From NCBI RefSeq assembly GCF_026745355.1, contig NC_079204.1, positions 47,724,285 through 47,788,284 of the forward strand: a DNA stretch of 64,000 nucleotides, given 5' to 3'. The notes under the pieces were generated by a model. The model did not search any database. It was given only the letters and a program-made list of their open reading frames with translations, and had not been told where the DNA came from. Every line of letters starts with the position of its first letter. Positions within the stretch are counted from its first letter, which is position 1. Both the position numbers and the translations under genes were made by a program. This document shows, one piece after another, positions 26,501 to 35,867 of this stretch. The DNA is from Beta vulgaris subsp. vulgaris (Eukaryota; Streptophyta; Magnoliopsida; Caryophyllales; Amaranthaceae).

Positions 26501-27718
26501 TAAATTATATGGTGCTTGCTAAGAAGATTTTTAGTGGCAAAGCCTATTGTGCAAATGAGTGCTCTTTGCTTTCGGCTAATTTAAAATCGGGAGCTTTGAA
26601 AAGTTATAAGGGGAAATGAGAAAATGTTGATGATTTTGAAGACTCTATTATCTCAAAAGTAGTTGGCATTCTATTGTTACACAATTGATACAAGTATGAA
26701 ATTATATATACCTTGAGAAAATTTCATGTCCTGTTTTTGTCGTCAAAGGCCTCGAAACTTTTTTAGGAATTTAATCTCTTCTCGATATATTATAGTTTTG
26801 AGAGATTAAGAGGACTAAATTTTCTTCAGACCATTCGTGCTTTGCATTATTTCCTTGTCATTTTGTGTCAACGAAGCAGTATAAATTTGAGGGCCTGATA
26901 GTTTCTGCCTCTTTTCCTTGAAGAAAGAGAAGAGAAAGTGAAGAAACATGAGATATCACTGGTTTTCAATGTATGTCGGATAGCTTCGTGAATATGATAA
27001 TGCAGCAGACACTAGGAGAGTGTTCAGTAGGGTGGAGAACATAATCGAAGAATAGTTGTCCTTTTATTTCCTTTGGTTTGTCAACGGTGAAAAATAGTTT
27101 TCCAAATGGTGCAAAATACCAAATGATGGAAAAGAGTTCTCCTAAGGGTGTAAGGCATTTTCCTTTTGTGGAAAAAAAAGAATGCTACATTTCTTCTACA
27201 TACGTTACATCTCCCTTTCCCTTCTCCCATCCATCCTCTCCTTTTTTTTCTTTCTAAATTTCCATGCAAGGAACCAAACAAAGAAAACAAATTATCATTG
27301 TGTTTTTCCTTGACATGTTTTTTCATGGATAATATTATTCAATCGAGAATGCTCCCCTTGCAACCAAATGGGCCCTAACTGATTATTGAACAAGTTCACC
27401 AATCTTTTCAGGCTGCTTTCTGAATATCTAGTTGTTAATCTTTGGTGGGGTAAGTATGCATAGAAATGTTACAACACTGAGATAAATATGGTTGTAGCCA
27501 TGTCTTATTGAGCATGCTTGACTGTTCGACACCCGATTTATTTATTTATTTATGGCTACACTAACATTGATGATTGTGTAAAGCTGATGTGATCTTTTGT
27601 TCCATGATCATAATTGATGCAGATTATAAGGGATTCTTTTGGAGCACCTGAAATTTTGACAAGGCTGGACTCAGCCTCTTCTCCTGAAGTGGAACCTTCA
27701 ATGGAGTATGAAAGCTAA
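14506..27718 (+). CDS. Plastid-lipid-associated protein / fibrillin family protein (FBN8/PAP10-like), seven exons
   Basis: Exons: 14506-14778, 16304-16425, 16505-16582, 16712-16808, 19795-20011, 25465-25517 and 27623-27718. All introns are GT-AG and phases match, giving 936 nt and 311 aa. Residues 1 to about 62 are Ser-rich then basic, like a chloroplast transit peptide. They are followed by a helical stretch (MERLSAKESLLLA) and the PAP/fibrillin domain: LERLNPTPRPTT, then the lipocalin-like strand EGRWNFEW(L)GSG, then ERFPTTLANL. The C-terminal signature is RIPLSGSLQRMFMISYLDEE followed by IIRD. Fibrillins are lipocalin-like proteins of plastoglobules, thylakoids and stroma that bind lipids or quinones. 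The assignment to the FBN8 subgroup comes from remembered family motifs and is less certain than the family. Intron 1 is 1.5 kb, intron 4 is 3.0 kb, intron 5 is 5.5 kb and intron 6 is 2.1 kb, all inflated by repeats. Introns 2 and 3 are 79 and 129 bp. No disruption is seen, so it should be functional. Confidence 0.9.
17037..17225. mobile_element. Stowaway-like MITE in fibrillin intron 4
   Basis: A 189-bp element flanked by TA (17035-17036 and 17226-17227). The long inverted ends contain CTTCCTTCGTTTT and a shared TTTTACTTGCAACGTTTTT arm. It lies wholly within an intron and does not touch the splice sites. Confidence 0.75.
19015..19480. repeat. Possible fragment related to the long TG...CA element, in intron 4
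   Basis: The block 'GGGGCTTACCA ... CTAGGGTTTTGAGGGAGG ... GAGAGAAAAGGAGGCTAG' resembles, in order and spacing, 7310-7430 of the long TG...CA element. It also contains a run of 15 G (19163-19177). The similarity is patchy to the eye, so this is a weak call. Non-coding. Confidence 0.3.
20390..20576. mobile_element. Partial Stowaway-like MITE in fibrillin intron 5
   Basis: It has a right-end terminus (reverse complement TACTTCCTCTGTTTTCTTTT) and the recurring 'GAAACGAATTTAACAAGATACCACATAACTAT' type core seen also at 49250-49290 and 800-850. No clear left terminus is visible, so the element is truncated. Confidence 0.5.
21557..21680. mobile_element. Small Tourist-like MITE in intron 5
   Basis: A 124-bp element with TTA duplications (21554-21556 and 21681-21683) and termini GGCCCTGTTCTATTTTTAG / GGGTCTATTCTCATTGC. 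Internal inverted GATAAGTTTGG..GATAAGATAAGC segments suggest a hairpin. Confidence 0.6.
23015..23368. repeat. Tandem duplication, two 177-bp copies, in intron 5
   Basis: The unit beginning TGGAGTAGTAATTTTCTACC at 23015 repeats at 23192 with only about three base differences over 177 bp. High identity points to a recent duplication. It is intronic and contains no exon. Confidence 0.9.
24493..24697. mobile_element. MITE in intron 5 (TACTTGCAAC-type ends)
   Basis: The left end reads CACCCTCTGTTTCTTAATACTTGCAAC. The right end in reverse complement reads CACTTCCTCCGTTACTTGATACTTGCAAC. It is therefore a roughly 205-bp inverted-repeat element of the same family as the one in intron 4. A target duplication is not clear. 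Confidence 0.55.
25748..25988. mobile_element. Degenerate MITE in intron 6
   Basis: The left TTCCTTCATTTCTCAATATTTGCAC and the right reverse complement AATCTCTCTGTTTCTTACTAGTTGCAAAAC look like decayed ends of the TACTTGCAAC-type MITE family. Boundaries are approximate. Confidence 0.4.
27015..27376. mobile_element. Possible degenerate MITE near the end of intron 6
   Basis: The block is bounded by GTTCAGTAGGGTGGAGAACA on the left and, in reverse complement, GGGCCCATTTGGTTGCAAGG on the right. It has inverted GGAAAA/TTTTCC segments inside. The ends are only loosely complementary, so it may be an old hairpin element. It lies about 250 bp before exon 7. Confidence 0.35.
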
Positions 27719-30700
27719 GTTAAAGAATTCTTGTTTGTTATGTTGACCATATACAGTTCGTTATTCATGCTCATAATTTTGGTAGAGCATGATAATTCCC
27801 ACTCTTTTCTATTCCTATCTCTTACTCTAAAAAAAGCGCGTAGAAGTTGATTTTTTTAAAAAACATTCATACATTCTAATTATTGAGGATTACATGATGA
27901 AGCTTCATTTATAGTTGATACGAGCCAATATATTTTTGTAAATAACTTGGTTAATGCCAGTAGCGGTTGCTTTTTAAGCGTTTAATTAAATTGATCTTCC
28001 AAAATCAGTATCTCCATCAAGCTTATATTTTCTTTTATGGTACTCAGATTCAGCATGTTTTCATACTAGACTCAGCTAGTATGTGAAAAGTTTTCCATGT
28101 TTATAGTTATGGGCGAAGTTATGGGCGAAAATTAAGTGTAATTTTTGTGATCTTCTAAGCTGATAAAGCTAGGAATACCGCTGCTCCTATCTTTAACAGG
28201 GTCTATAAATTAGTGTCGACTTTGATGAATATGAAATAGTTAATTTCTAACAATGAATCATTAAAGAAATGTTCATAATTATAATAAGAGTATAATTTTA
28301 ATAATGAGCATTAGAGCAGTTTTGTATTTCTAATCATTGACTTCCGAGAGAGGTTGTAGCTCAGCAAAAAGAAAAGAGTGCAGCAAATTGAAACTTTGCT
28401 TGTAATCTATATACTTCCTCAGCTTTCAGAAGAATGTAACGCTTGCATTTTGAGAGTTAAACTTTACAAACTTTGACCATGATTTTTGGTCATTATAGAA
28501 TTAGTAATAAAGTCATGTGAGATCTTGTTAACAAAGTCAATGTGTAGTTCCAAATATGTATTTTTCATCATTTTCGTTAATACATAACTAAAGAAAATAA
28601 TGGTCAAAGTAGTACATGGGAGCTATGAATACTCAAGTATTGCATTATTTTTGGAGTGGATGAAGTATTATCAAAAAATCAAGGCCAAAATTTGTCATGT
28701 TGTCACAGCCTCACATGTACCCCCTTCCCTTTAATCAGATGATACAAATTACAAACGAAGTCTCAAAATGTGTGTTAATACTCATACCCACAACCTATCA
28801 CTTGAAATCCAAATGCATTACCAACTAATTAAGCGAGCTATCATGTGACATTGGTATTTGCGTGCAACTGGAGGTGCGTTCAAGGGATATTTCAAAATCG
28901 GAAATTTGAAGCTAACATTGTTCATGATGTATTATCAATGATATTTCAAAATTTACAAATATACATCAAGACGAATTAAGTAAGACTCTTTTAAGTATGA
29001 ATTATTTTTAGATAGTGGTGAGTATTATGTTCTTTCTTTAGATATTAGTGAGTACTCTTGCTCAAAATATTGGCTATTTAATTGATATTAATTCTAAGTA
29101 AAAACGACAAAAAAGCAGCAAGTGATAGCCTAGTAGTATTGACATCACCTCCGACACTAAATATCTTAGGATCGAGTCTCATCATTTGCAAGAAATATCT
29201 CTAGTTTTCCCCTCCCCCTCCTTGTAGGGGCCTTTAAATATCCATACACATGCACATACTGACATACATAGTACAAATACCAGAGTATATAATTGTTTAA
29301 TTGTTTTTAGGCAAGTATTGCTGATTATTTAGAGGTGAGACATGTAGAGACATTATCTAAACAAATTGATATTTGTATGTGTAGGCATATTTTTATTGCA
29401 TATGCAAGATGATCGCTAATTTGATTACCTTTTTTGAAATTCATTTTGAAAAAGACATCAATAGGTCTTTAAAGAAAGATTCATAAACCTAATTGGATAT
29501 TTGAGAAACCATGTGAACATCTTAGGTGCTTATCAAATGTAGATGTCTCCGTTATATGACTTCATGATTGGTCAACTAACCAAAGATAGAGTTTGAGGGG
29601 TGATGGTACGAATATGACCGGGAATCAAATTCGTCCATGTTGGCATCTACGTCATATGATTCATGTTCGAGTTTTATGCAAATAAATAACCGTGCAATTT
29701 GTTCATGCATTATAAAAGTTAATCTTCATTGGTTTGTTTATACTCAAAAGACTAATTTTTGATGATATGATATTTAAACAATCAAATTACACGGGACCTA
29801 AATCAATTGTCCAATTTATCTTATTAAATACTATAATATTTTTTTAGGTCTTGATTAGCAAAAAGTAAGCATATGAATGATGATGAAAGCTACAAACATA
29901 CAATCTTGCATATGAATATAATAATGTATAGAAATATAAAATAGAACGAGTAGAGGCATAGAGTATACAAAAGAGCATGGATTTTTTTGAAGGATCATGC
30001 AAAGAAAATTGGTTATATAATAAGTAATAAATTGGAATTGACCTTCACCAATTATACCTTTGTCGTTAGTGTCTTGTATAACGATCCGTCGAAGGATTAA
30101 TCTTGAAGCTTGAATGAAGATTTGATTTTAAAAAATTGAATTTGACATATTTGGAATGTATTTGGAGTGGTTTTTGTACTTGGAAGCGTAGAAAAAGTCA
30201 TAGGAAAGTGTGTCCGAATTAAATCGAGTAAAATCATGATAAATTTATAGGAAAAACGGAATAAACCAGATAAGATCTACAAACGTGCGACACACAGGCC
30301 TATTACGTGACACGCATTTGCTGTTGCGCTTCTGAATTTTCCTGTCGTGAGTGCTTAAATCTGGCGGGTCAAACTCATTCGGGCGCACGATGCGCATTTG
30401 CAGATTGGTCGTTTTTTTATAATTTATTTAAAATCAAAAAAATTCTTTCTATCTTGCATTAAATAATATCATTAATTTATATTTGAAATTTGATTATCTG
30501 AAAGATGAAATCTGTTTTTCATAATATCTTTTAATTTAGAGAATTAATATTGAAAATATGATTAATTATCAAGACTAATTAATATGTAGTAAAAATACAA
30601 TTAATTATAAGGCATAATAAATATTTATTAAAAATATTAAAATGGGCTTCTAAAAATGGGCTTGAAATGAAATATTTAAATTATTAATTAAAGATTAATT

Positions 30701-31884
30701 ACTAGGACTAATTAATATTTATTACAAATATTAGAAATACAATAAAATAATCTGGAATATTTATTAATTATCAAATATATTTAATAGGATTTTGGAAAAC
30801 AAACTTTAAAGATGAAACTAGTACTTTGTTCCGGACTATGCCTCGTGTCAATTACAATAAACAAATATATCCACCATTTCTATTTGTTCTTCTTATTTTG
30901 ACTTTTTTTTTTGTCTCTCAAAAAGACAGATAGGATGAACAAAAAAGAATCGAGGGAGTATGTTACTATTCACAAATTTCATGATTCATTTGTTATTTTT
31001 CGTATTTTTTTGTTCAGTAAAAAAATTGAAAAATTAACGGCAGGACGTAATAAATAAATAAAAAACTTAAAAATTTGGGTTTGAAAATACTAACTTAAAA
31101 GGAAATGAAGTAAGAGAATACTATGTTATTAATAGATTCTTGATACCGTAATAAGAGTATCAGAGATCTCAATACTTGACTTGTGTAAGTCTTTTTTTAT
31201 TAAATAGTACAATTATTATAACACTTTATCATATTCTATTTAAAATATTATACCATAAAGCTACAATATATTGTTGAATAAGCTCTCACTTTTTCATTTC
31301 AAAGATACGTGCTCGATACCATTATATATTAATTATCATGAATAATTAATTAGGCTTTAAAACTAAGCTTGAAATAAATAAAAAGACTTTAAGTTCTTAT
31401 AATGATTTTCCCATTTTGGGCTTATGTCTTTGAATTGATCTTCTTTAAAACGAACTAATTAGAACAACATTATGTTTCATTATTGAGTACTAAAATGAAG
31501 ACACACAATTATGTGTCTATAATATATTTTGTAGACAAATTGATTTTACATTCAGCTTAACTTTTACATAACACATACTATTTCTCATATAGTAAAGCTT
31601 TGATTGTCATAGAATGTGCTAAATAACCTGGAGGAGAAAGAAAAAATTAAAAAAAATAAGACGAATTAGGAAATATCAAGACACACATGGAGTACCTTTA
31701 TAGAGTATAATGGAGATGATGCAAAAGTACCTGATTCTCTTTTTTTTAAATAGGTATAGGATAAGCTAGCTTCAGGAGCTCGGATATGCTTTGAGTTGCC
31801 AAAAGGCAATAGATTCAGGAAAATTGTAACTGAAATTGTAAAAGTTGATGACTTCTACAGTTCTACTCCTCTTTAAAATTATTT
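27719..31884. other. 4.2-kb intergenic region without a supported gene
   Basis: Sequence after the fibrillin stop codon. It holds a MITE-like segment (28416-28668, TACTTCCTCAGCTTTCAGAA at the left end). A repetitive-looking block at 30080-30420 contains several CGCA-rich palindromic words. The rest is AT-rich. No coding exon or RNA gene can be supported. Confidence 0.4.
28416..28668. mobile_element. MITE-like repeat with the shared ATGTGAGATCTTGTTNA core
   Basis: The left TACTTCCTCAGCTTTCAGAA, the internal GTCATGTGAGATCTTGTTAA core and a right end of ATGAAGTA type (reverse complement TACTTCAT) match the dispersed Stowaway-like family of this window. The target duplication is not clear. Confidence 0.45.
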
Positions 31885-31949
31885 AAAAAAACTAATATGA
31901 ACCCAGTGTACACTAATTAGTGTGCACTCGATCCATATCACGTGAGTTT

Positions 31950-32265
31950 ATGATAGTGTATGTTAAAATGTTATAGTGTATATTAAAATGATATAGTGTA
32001 TGTTACAGTGATATAGTGTATGTTATAGTGTATGTTAAAGTGATATAGTGTATGTTATAATGATATAATGTATGTTAAAATGATATAGTGTATGTTAAAG
32101 TGATATAGTGTGTGTTAAAATGATATAGTATATGTTAAAGTGATAGTGTATGTTAAAGTGATTTAGTGTGTGTTAAAATGATATAGTGTATGTTACAATG
32201 ATATAGTGTATGTTAAAGTGATATAGTGTATGTTAAAGTGATATAGGGTGTGTTAAAATGATTTT
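31950..32265. repeat. Minisatellite, 20-bp TGATATAGTGTATGTTAAAR unit
   Basis: About fifteen imperfect copies of a roughly 20-bp unit inside a palindromic-ended element. A related unit (GATATAGTGTATCTATTTTT) is amplified in the copy at 59540-60062. Confidence 0.9.
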
Positions 32266-32314
32266 ACAACAATCAGTACAACTGACCAAGCCTCCTTTTC
32301 CGCCATTTTTATTG

Positions 32315-32623
32315 TCAGATAGATATCAGTTGAAGAACTTCGCTCGCATCTTTCAAACTTGACGCTCGACTAATCAACTCATCGTCCAACACTAACTTCT
32401 CTCCTTCTTCATCATCTGCGATGTCGTTTCGAGTTTCGCTAGCAGAAGCTCGGACAGAAACGGAAATGGCGGAAGAATTCCAGAAAGCGAGAGAAGAAGA
32501 AGGTTCGATATTGTTCCGAAGAAGCAGAAGAAACATGCTTTTATGGTGAGAATTGCATGGAGGAGATAGAAAAGGACAGTAAGAATGAGAGAGAAGAAAT
32601 GGAGTTCGCAAGTTTAGTGCCAT
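32315..32623 (-). pseudogene. Gene-fragment ORF (102 aa), probable captured first exon of a plastid-targeted protein
   Basis: The ORF has higher GC than its surroundings. Its product starts like a transit peptide (Ser/Leu-rich, then SAISVSVRASASE near residues 51-62). It continues with an acidic segment and LVLDDELISRASSLKDASEVL (residues about 77-97), then stops at once. That pattern suits a first exon cut off at or near its 3' end. The DDEL-ISR-SSLKDA-EVL pattern recalls the beginning of the mature part of a plant plastid protein family with PPR-like repeats, but I cannot name it with confidence. The segment lies between the minisatellite and the right terminus of a non-autonomous element, as expected for transduplication. 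It could instead be chance, but the codon-like composition argues against that. Confidence 0.5.
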
Positions 32624-32793
32624 GGTTAATGGAAGCGAAGAATCTTCACTTTCTCTCTCCTCTGTATGTCAGTTTTGAGTATGAGGGATGAAGAAAGAAA
32701 GGATGAGGATTGAGCGCGGGTCACATGCCTGGCCCTGGTCCACACTATTTTTAGTGTGAACCGGGTCCACGCAAGTCGGATTGAAAATTATTT

Positions 32794-33429
32794 TGCTTAT
32801 ATAATCATCTATTATCTGCTTGATTCATCCTCGAATAGAGGATAAGGATGTTAATGAGTTAAGCTAAACAGAGCCTCAACATGAGGCTCGGCTCAAGACA
32901 AAAGTGGATGAGGTCAAACTCGACTTGAGCTCAAAGCTCGTTGAACCTCCAATATTTAGGCTCGGCTGGAGCTCAAGAGGATAAAGTCTAAGCTCGGCTC
33001 GAACCTCATTTAAAAAAATTGGGCAAAATCTTATCTATTGACCAAGTTAATAACTAATGCAACACTTAGGCCCATCCAAATAGGCCCAATTATGTAAGTC
33101 CAACCAAGTTGCTAAACTTCTTCACTCAGCTAACATGTTAGGAAAAACACACTCATCCTACCCATGCTTTTATAACTAGGTTTCTCTCTTATCATTGCCA
33201 AGATTTCAATGTCGAATTCCACGTTTTGTTAAAGAAAAACAAACTCATCCCACGGAAAACAATCAAGAAATTTGCGTAAGAGGTCAGTTACCCGTGAGCT
33301 TGTATTTTGTAATGTATTGGACTACCATTATATTATGACTCGTGCTTGTGACATAATATCATCCCCAAATACTAATTTTAGTATATTTATTTGTGAACAA
33401 ATAATAAAAAGATTAATCGAATAAATGAA
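32794..33429. other. Intergenic, possibly a decayed hAT relative
   Basis: The stretch at 32880-33010 repeats GGCTCGGCTCRAG-type words like those at the ends of the hAT element at 47806-48953. No clean termini or target duplication were found. The remainder holds nothing recognisable. Confidence 0.3.
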
Positions 33430-33895
33430 AGATGCAAATGAGACTAATAATTATGAACTACATAAATATAATTGCTCAGATTTAATATATATTGGAGAAT
33501 AAAAACAAGACTTTAGTAAATAATTAGTACATATCACTCAAAATATTAAAAATGTGGAAGTCATCTAGCTTACATGTTAATATTCTTTTGAGAGTGGTAT
33601 CCAAAACCTAAAATCGAATCCAATCTACATCATTGCGCTTATTAGTTCGTTTATAAAAAAAAAGTTTTAACAAAAAAGTGAGAACATGAATTATTTAATC
33701 CAAAATCACTTTGCAAACATAAGAATTGACCAACACAAATCAATAAACAAGAATAGAATAAGTAGGGCATGGAATGCTCGCTATGTACATACGGTATCAC
33801 TTTCAAGAACAATGATAAGCACTTGTTTCTCTAGCTTTTAGGGCAAGAAAAGGTAAACATCAAGCGAAAACATCTCACCCTAAAACAACATATAG

Positions 33896-35116
33896 TTATC
33901 CTAAAATTCTTTTGGGTGATACAAAACTCTTTACACCGTTTGCACAACAAAACAATGGATAGTGTTTCAGGTGTCTTGTTCCATGAATTTTTCGTATAGT
34001 TTTCAAGCTTAGAGAATACCAATACAGGTCTCTGCTGTTACACAGTACCAGTAATATATCATCCATAACGTGAAGCACCGCATAGTAATAGTTATAAAAA
34101 TAGGATTTTGCTGGTCGAAGACGATTGAATTCATCTCTTATATTTATCTTATGCTGTTTGATCCAACAATAACCACTGGAAAGGGTATGAAGAAACCATA
34201 TGTTGACGTTATATGAAATAGATTGATCATAGTATACCAACCTACCATTTATAACCCCCAAGTTCCATCGCATAATCGCACTCGCGCTGCAAGCCCAAGA
34301 ACAATTAGTTTTACATCTGGGATGAGGAATGATACGCAAACTTTCATGGACGAAATTATAAATCATTATGGACATGTAACATTCAGATATAGGTTTTGTG
34401 ATCGGATCTGTGTGTCTTACCAACAAACACACCCTACTCCTCAGGTTGATCTTTGTACGAGATAGCAAAGGGGTGAATTTACAGGTGTATAATGTTCTAC
34501 ATAACTTAGTCCTCAAACCATAAACATAATATGTAGTCTGTTTACCCTCCACCTCAGACAGAATTAGCTTGTACTCGTTCGTCGATCTATGGAAAAAGAA
34601 GCCATGCGCATTAGCAGACTGACAACCTCTCACTAAAACAGCTTCTTTTATGATGGGATTGTAAATCACTAATGGCATATTACCAGCAACCGCGCGATAA
34701 CCCAGAAGCATAAGTCCATTACAGGATGCAATGAGATCATAACGATTTAAACACTTCTCCCTTTCTAACACTAATATTTTCCTTAAGTGTATAGTCTTTC
34801 GAAGATGACGATCTTCGACTATGAACAAGTCTAAAGAAGATTTTCGCGGGAAAGAACTCATAAAAACTACTGTAGTAGTTTCATTAAGATACGTTTTATC
34901 AGCAAAGTAGTCCGACGTGATCAAGCCATACCACCGTGGGCATACCAACTTACATGCCAACAGACTCTCTGCAGGGAGTCTACTGAAGATATCGAACAGT
35001 ATATCGTCACACAAGGCAGGAAAATAATTTGTTGTATCAGTATTTCGCTTGTTATATTTATCTCGCTCGTTAAATAAACGCGGAAACTTACTCCATAGAT
35101 TTCGTATGTTCTTCAT
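33896..35116 (-). CDS. F-box protein with C-terminal F-box-associated region (406 aa)
   Basis: An intact single-exon gene. The F-box lies at residues about 31-70 (FPALCDDILFDIFSRLPAES, then LLACKLVCPRWYGLITSDYF). It is followed by the usual plant F-box-associated (FBA) pattern: LIASCNGLMLL, then VIYNPIIKEAV, FFFHRSTNEYKLILSEVEG, later LGVINGRLVYY and LHVMDDILLVLCN. Such proteins join Skp1 (ASK) through the F-box and give substrate choice to an SCF ubiquitin ligase; the target is unknown. The ATG at 35116 was chosen because it is the first ATG and aligns with the start codon of the paralogue at 42941. Upstream in-frame sequence lacks an ATG. A TATA box sits about 100 bp upstream. Being single, rapidly diverging and paired with a decayed paralogue is typical of this large family. 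Confidence 0.85.
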   Translation of the reverse strand: MKNIRNLWSKFPRLFNERDKYNKRNTDTTNYFPALCDDILFDIFSRLPAESLLACKLVCPRWYGLITSDYFADKTYLNETTTVVFMSSFPRKSSLDLFIVEDRHLRKTIHLRKILVLEREKCLNRYDLIASCNGLMLLGYRAVAGNMPLVIYNPIIKEAVLVRGCQSANAHGFFFHRSTNEYKLILSEVEGKQTTYYVYGLRTKLCRTLYTCKFTPLLSRTKINLRSRVCLLVRHTDPITKPISECYMSIMIYNFVHESLRIIPHPRCKTNCSWACSASAIMRWNLGVINGRLVYYDQSISYNVNIWFLHTLSSGYCWIKQHKINIRDEFNRLRPAKSYFYNYYYAVLHVMDDILLVLCNSRDLYWYSLSLKTIRKIHGTRHLKHYPLFCCANGVKSFVSPKRILG

Positions 35117-35217
35117 GCTTTGTGGTTGATTGGATGATTGCAAAACACCTGTGTGAATTCTGTACGCTTCTAATTTTTTGTGGTGGGGTTACGTGTGTTT
35201 TTCTAATTTTATATGAG

Positions 35218-35225
35218 TTTATATA
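35218..35225 (-). promoter_or_regulatory. TATA box of the intact F-box gene
   Basis: TATATAAA on the minus strand, about 100 bp before the start codon. The motif and its spacing are conserved in the inverted paralogue (42832-42839, also about 100 bp before its ATG), which supports a real core promoter. Confidence 0.65.
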
Positions 35226-35485
35226 GAGTCTGGGGAGATACTTGTACGATAGCTTTTGATGTTCGTCCAAATAAGATTAGGATTGGGACTAAATTAGTAT
35301 TATCTTTTTTGACCGGTAAGGATGACAAAGTTAGATTTTTCCAATTTTAGATCCAACGATAGAGAATGTAGTAGTCTCATTGTATTTATCGAATTTGAGT
35401 GCAGGTGATATCATGAGTGATAGAGTATATAATGTTCTCCTACTATAATCACTTATATTCACTATCATATCATATATTCATATCA

Positions 35486-35853
35486 TCTCTATTATATAAG
35501 TCAAAGGAGGAGCTATGGCATTGGCGTCCCTTTTAAAAAGTCTTTTTTGTCCTTAGTTATTATATAATTGGATATTTAAATCTTCTACAATATATCGTTT
35601 TCTAATTTAAAGATAAGCATTAACAAAGTAACATGACACAATTAGAAACATATATAGTTATTTAATTAAAAAAATTACAAATTTTAATTGATTATAAGAC
35701 CTTAGATCTAAATGTTAATTATAATTTCTAATCACTTTACATTAGTTTGAACAACAATAATTATAAATCACACATCTAAAATTATATTTAGATGAAATTT
35801 ATTAAGAACATACCCAAACAATCGACGCACACATAGGGTGCATAGAAGGCTAG
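35486..35853 (+). mobile_element. Short non-autonomous Helitron
   Basis: The 5' end is TCTCTATTATATAAG after an A. The 3' end is CTAG before a T, about 10 bp after an imperfect hairpin (GCACACATAGGGTGC). These are Helitron hallmarks: 5'-TC, 3'-CTRR, insertion between A and T, no target duplication. It is 368 bp and non-coding. The same 5' terminus is found at 35868, 49717 and 56086. Confidence 0.65.
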
Positions 35854-35867
35854 TATATCATATCATA

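Larger units (their letters stand above)
31885..32783. mobile_element. Palindromic-ended MULE-like element, copy 1, with captured gene segment
   Basis: The element is flanked by a perfect 10-bp duplication, AAAATTATTT (31875-31884 and 32784-32793). Near each end is a self-complementary motif: GTACACTAATTAGTGTGCAC on the left and CCACACTATTTTTAGTGTG on the right. Together these form an inverted repeat of about 32 bp (GAACCCAGTG.. / GGACCCGGTT..). Inside are a minisatellite (31950-32265) and a coding-like segment (32315-32640, minus strand). Target duplications of 9-11 bp are typical of Mutator-like elements. No transposase is present, so it is non-autonomous. Related copies lie at 59540-60062 and 51637-51979. 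Confidence 0.75.
33430..35465. repeat. Inverted duplication, arm A (contains intact F-box gene)
   Basis: In reverse complement this segment aligns by eye with 38195-38411 plus 42790-44510. The aligned parts include the promoter, the TATA box, the coding region and roughly 460 bp beyond the stop codon. Matching landmarks include AATACTAATTTAGTCCCAA (upstream), CAGACTCTATATAAACT (TATA region) and GTCTCATTTGCA (near the distal end). The two arms are head-to-head. Confidence 0.85.

Noticed and set aside
31950..32265. Regular repeats that could be mistaken for a CRISPR array
   Set aside because: The 20-bp units are contiguous with no unique spacers, and the host is a plant. It is a minisatellite.
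33831..34022. Short frame overlapping the 3' end of the F-box gene
   Set aside because: It is an alternative frame of the F-box coding sequence. The same shadow exists in the paralogue because the DNA is homologous.
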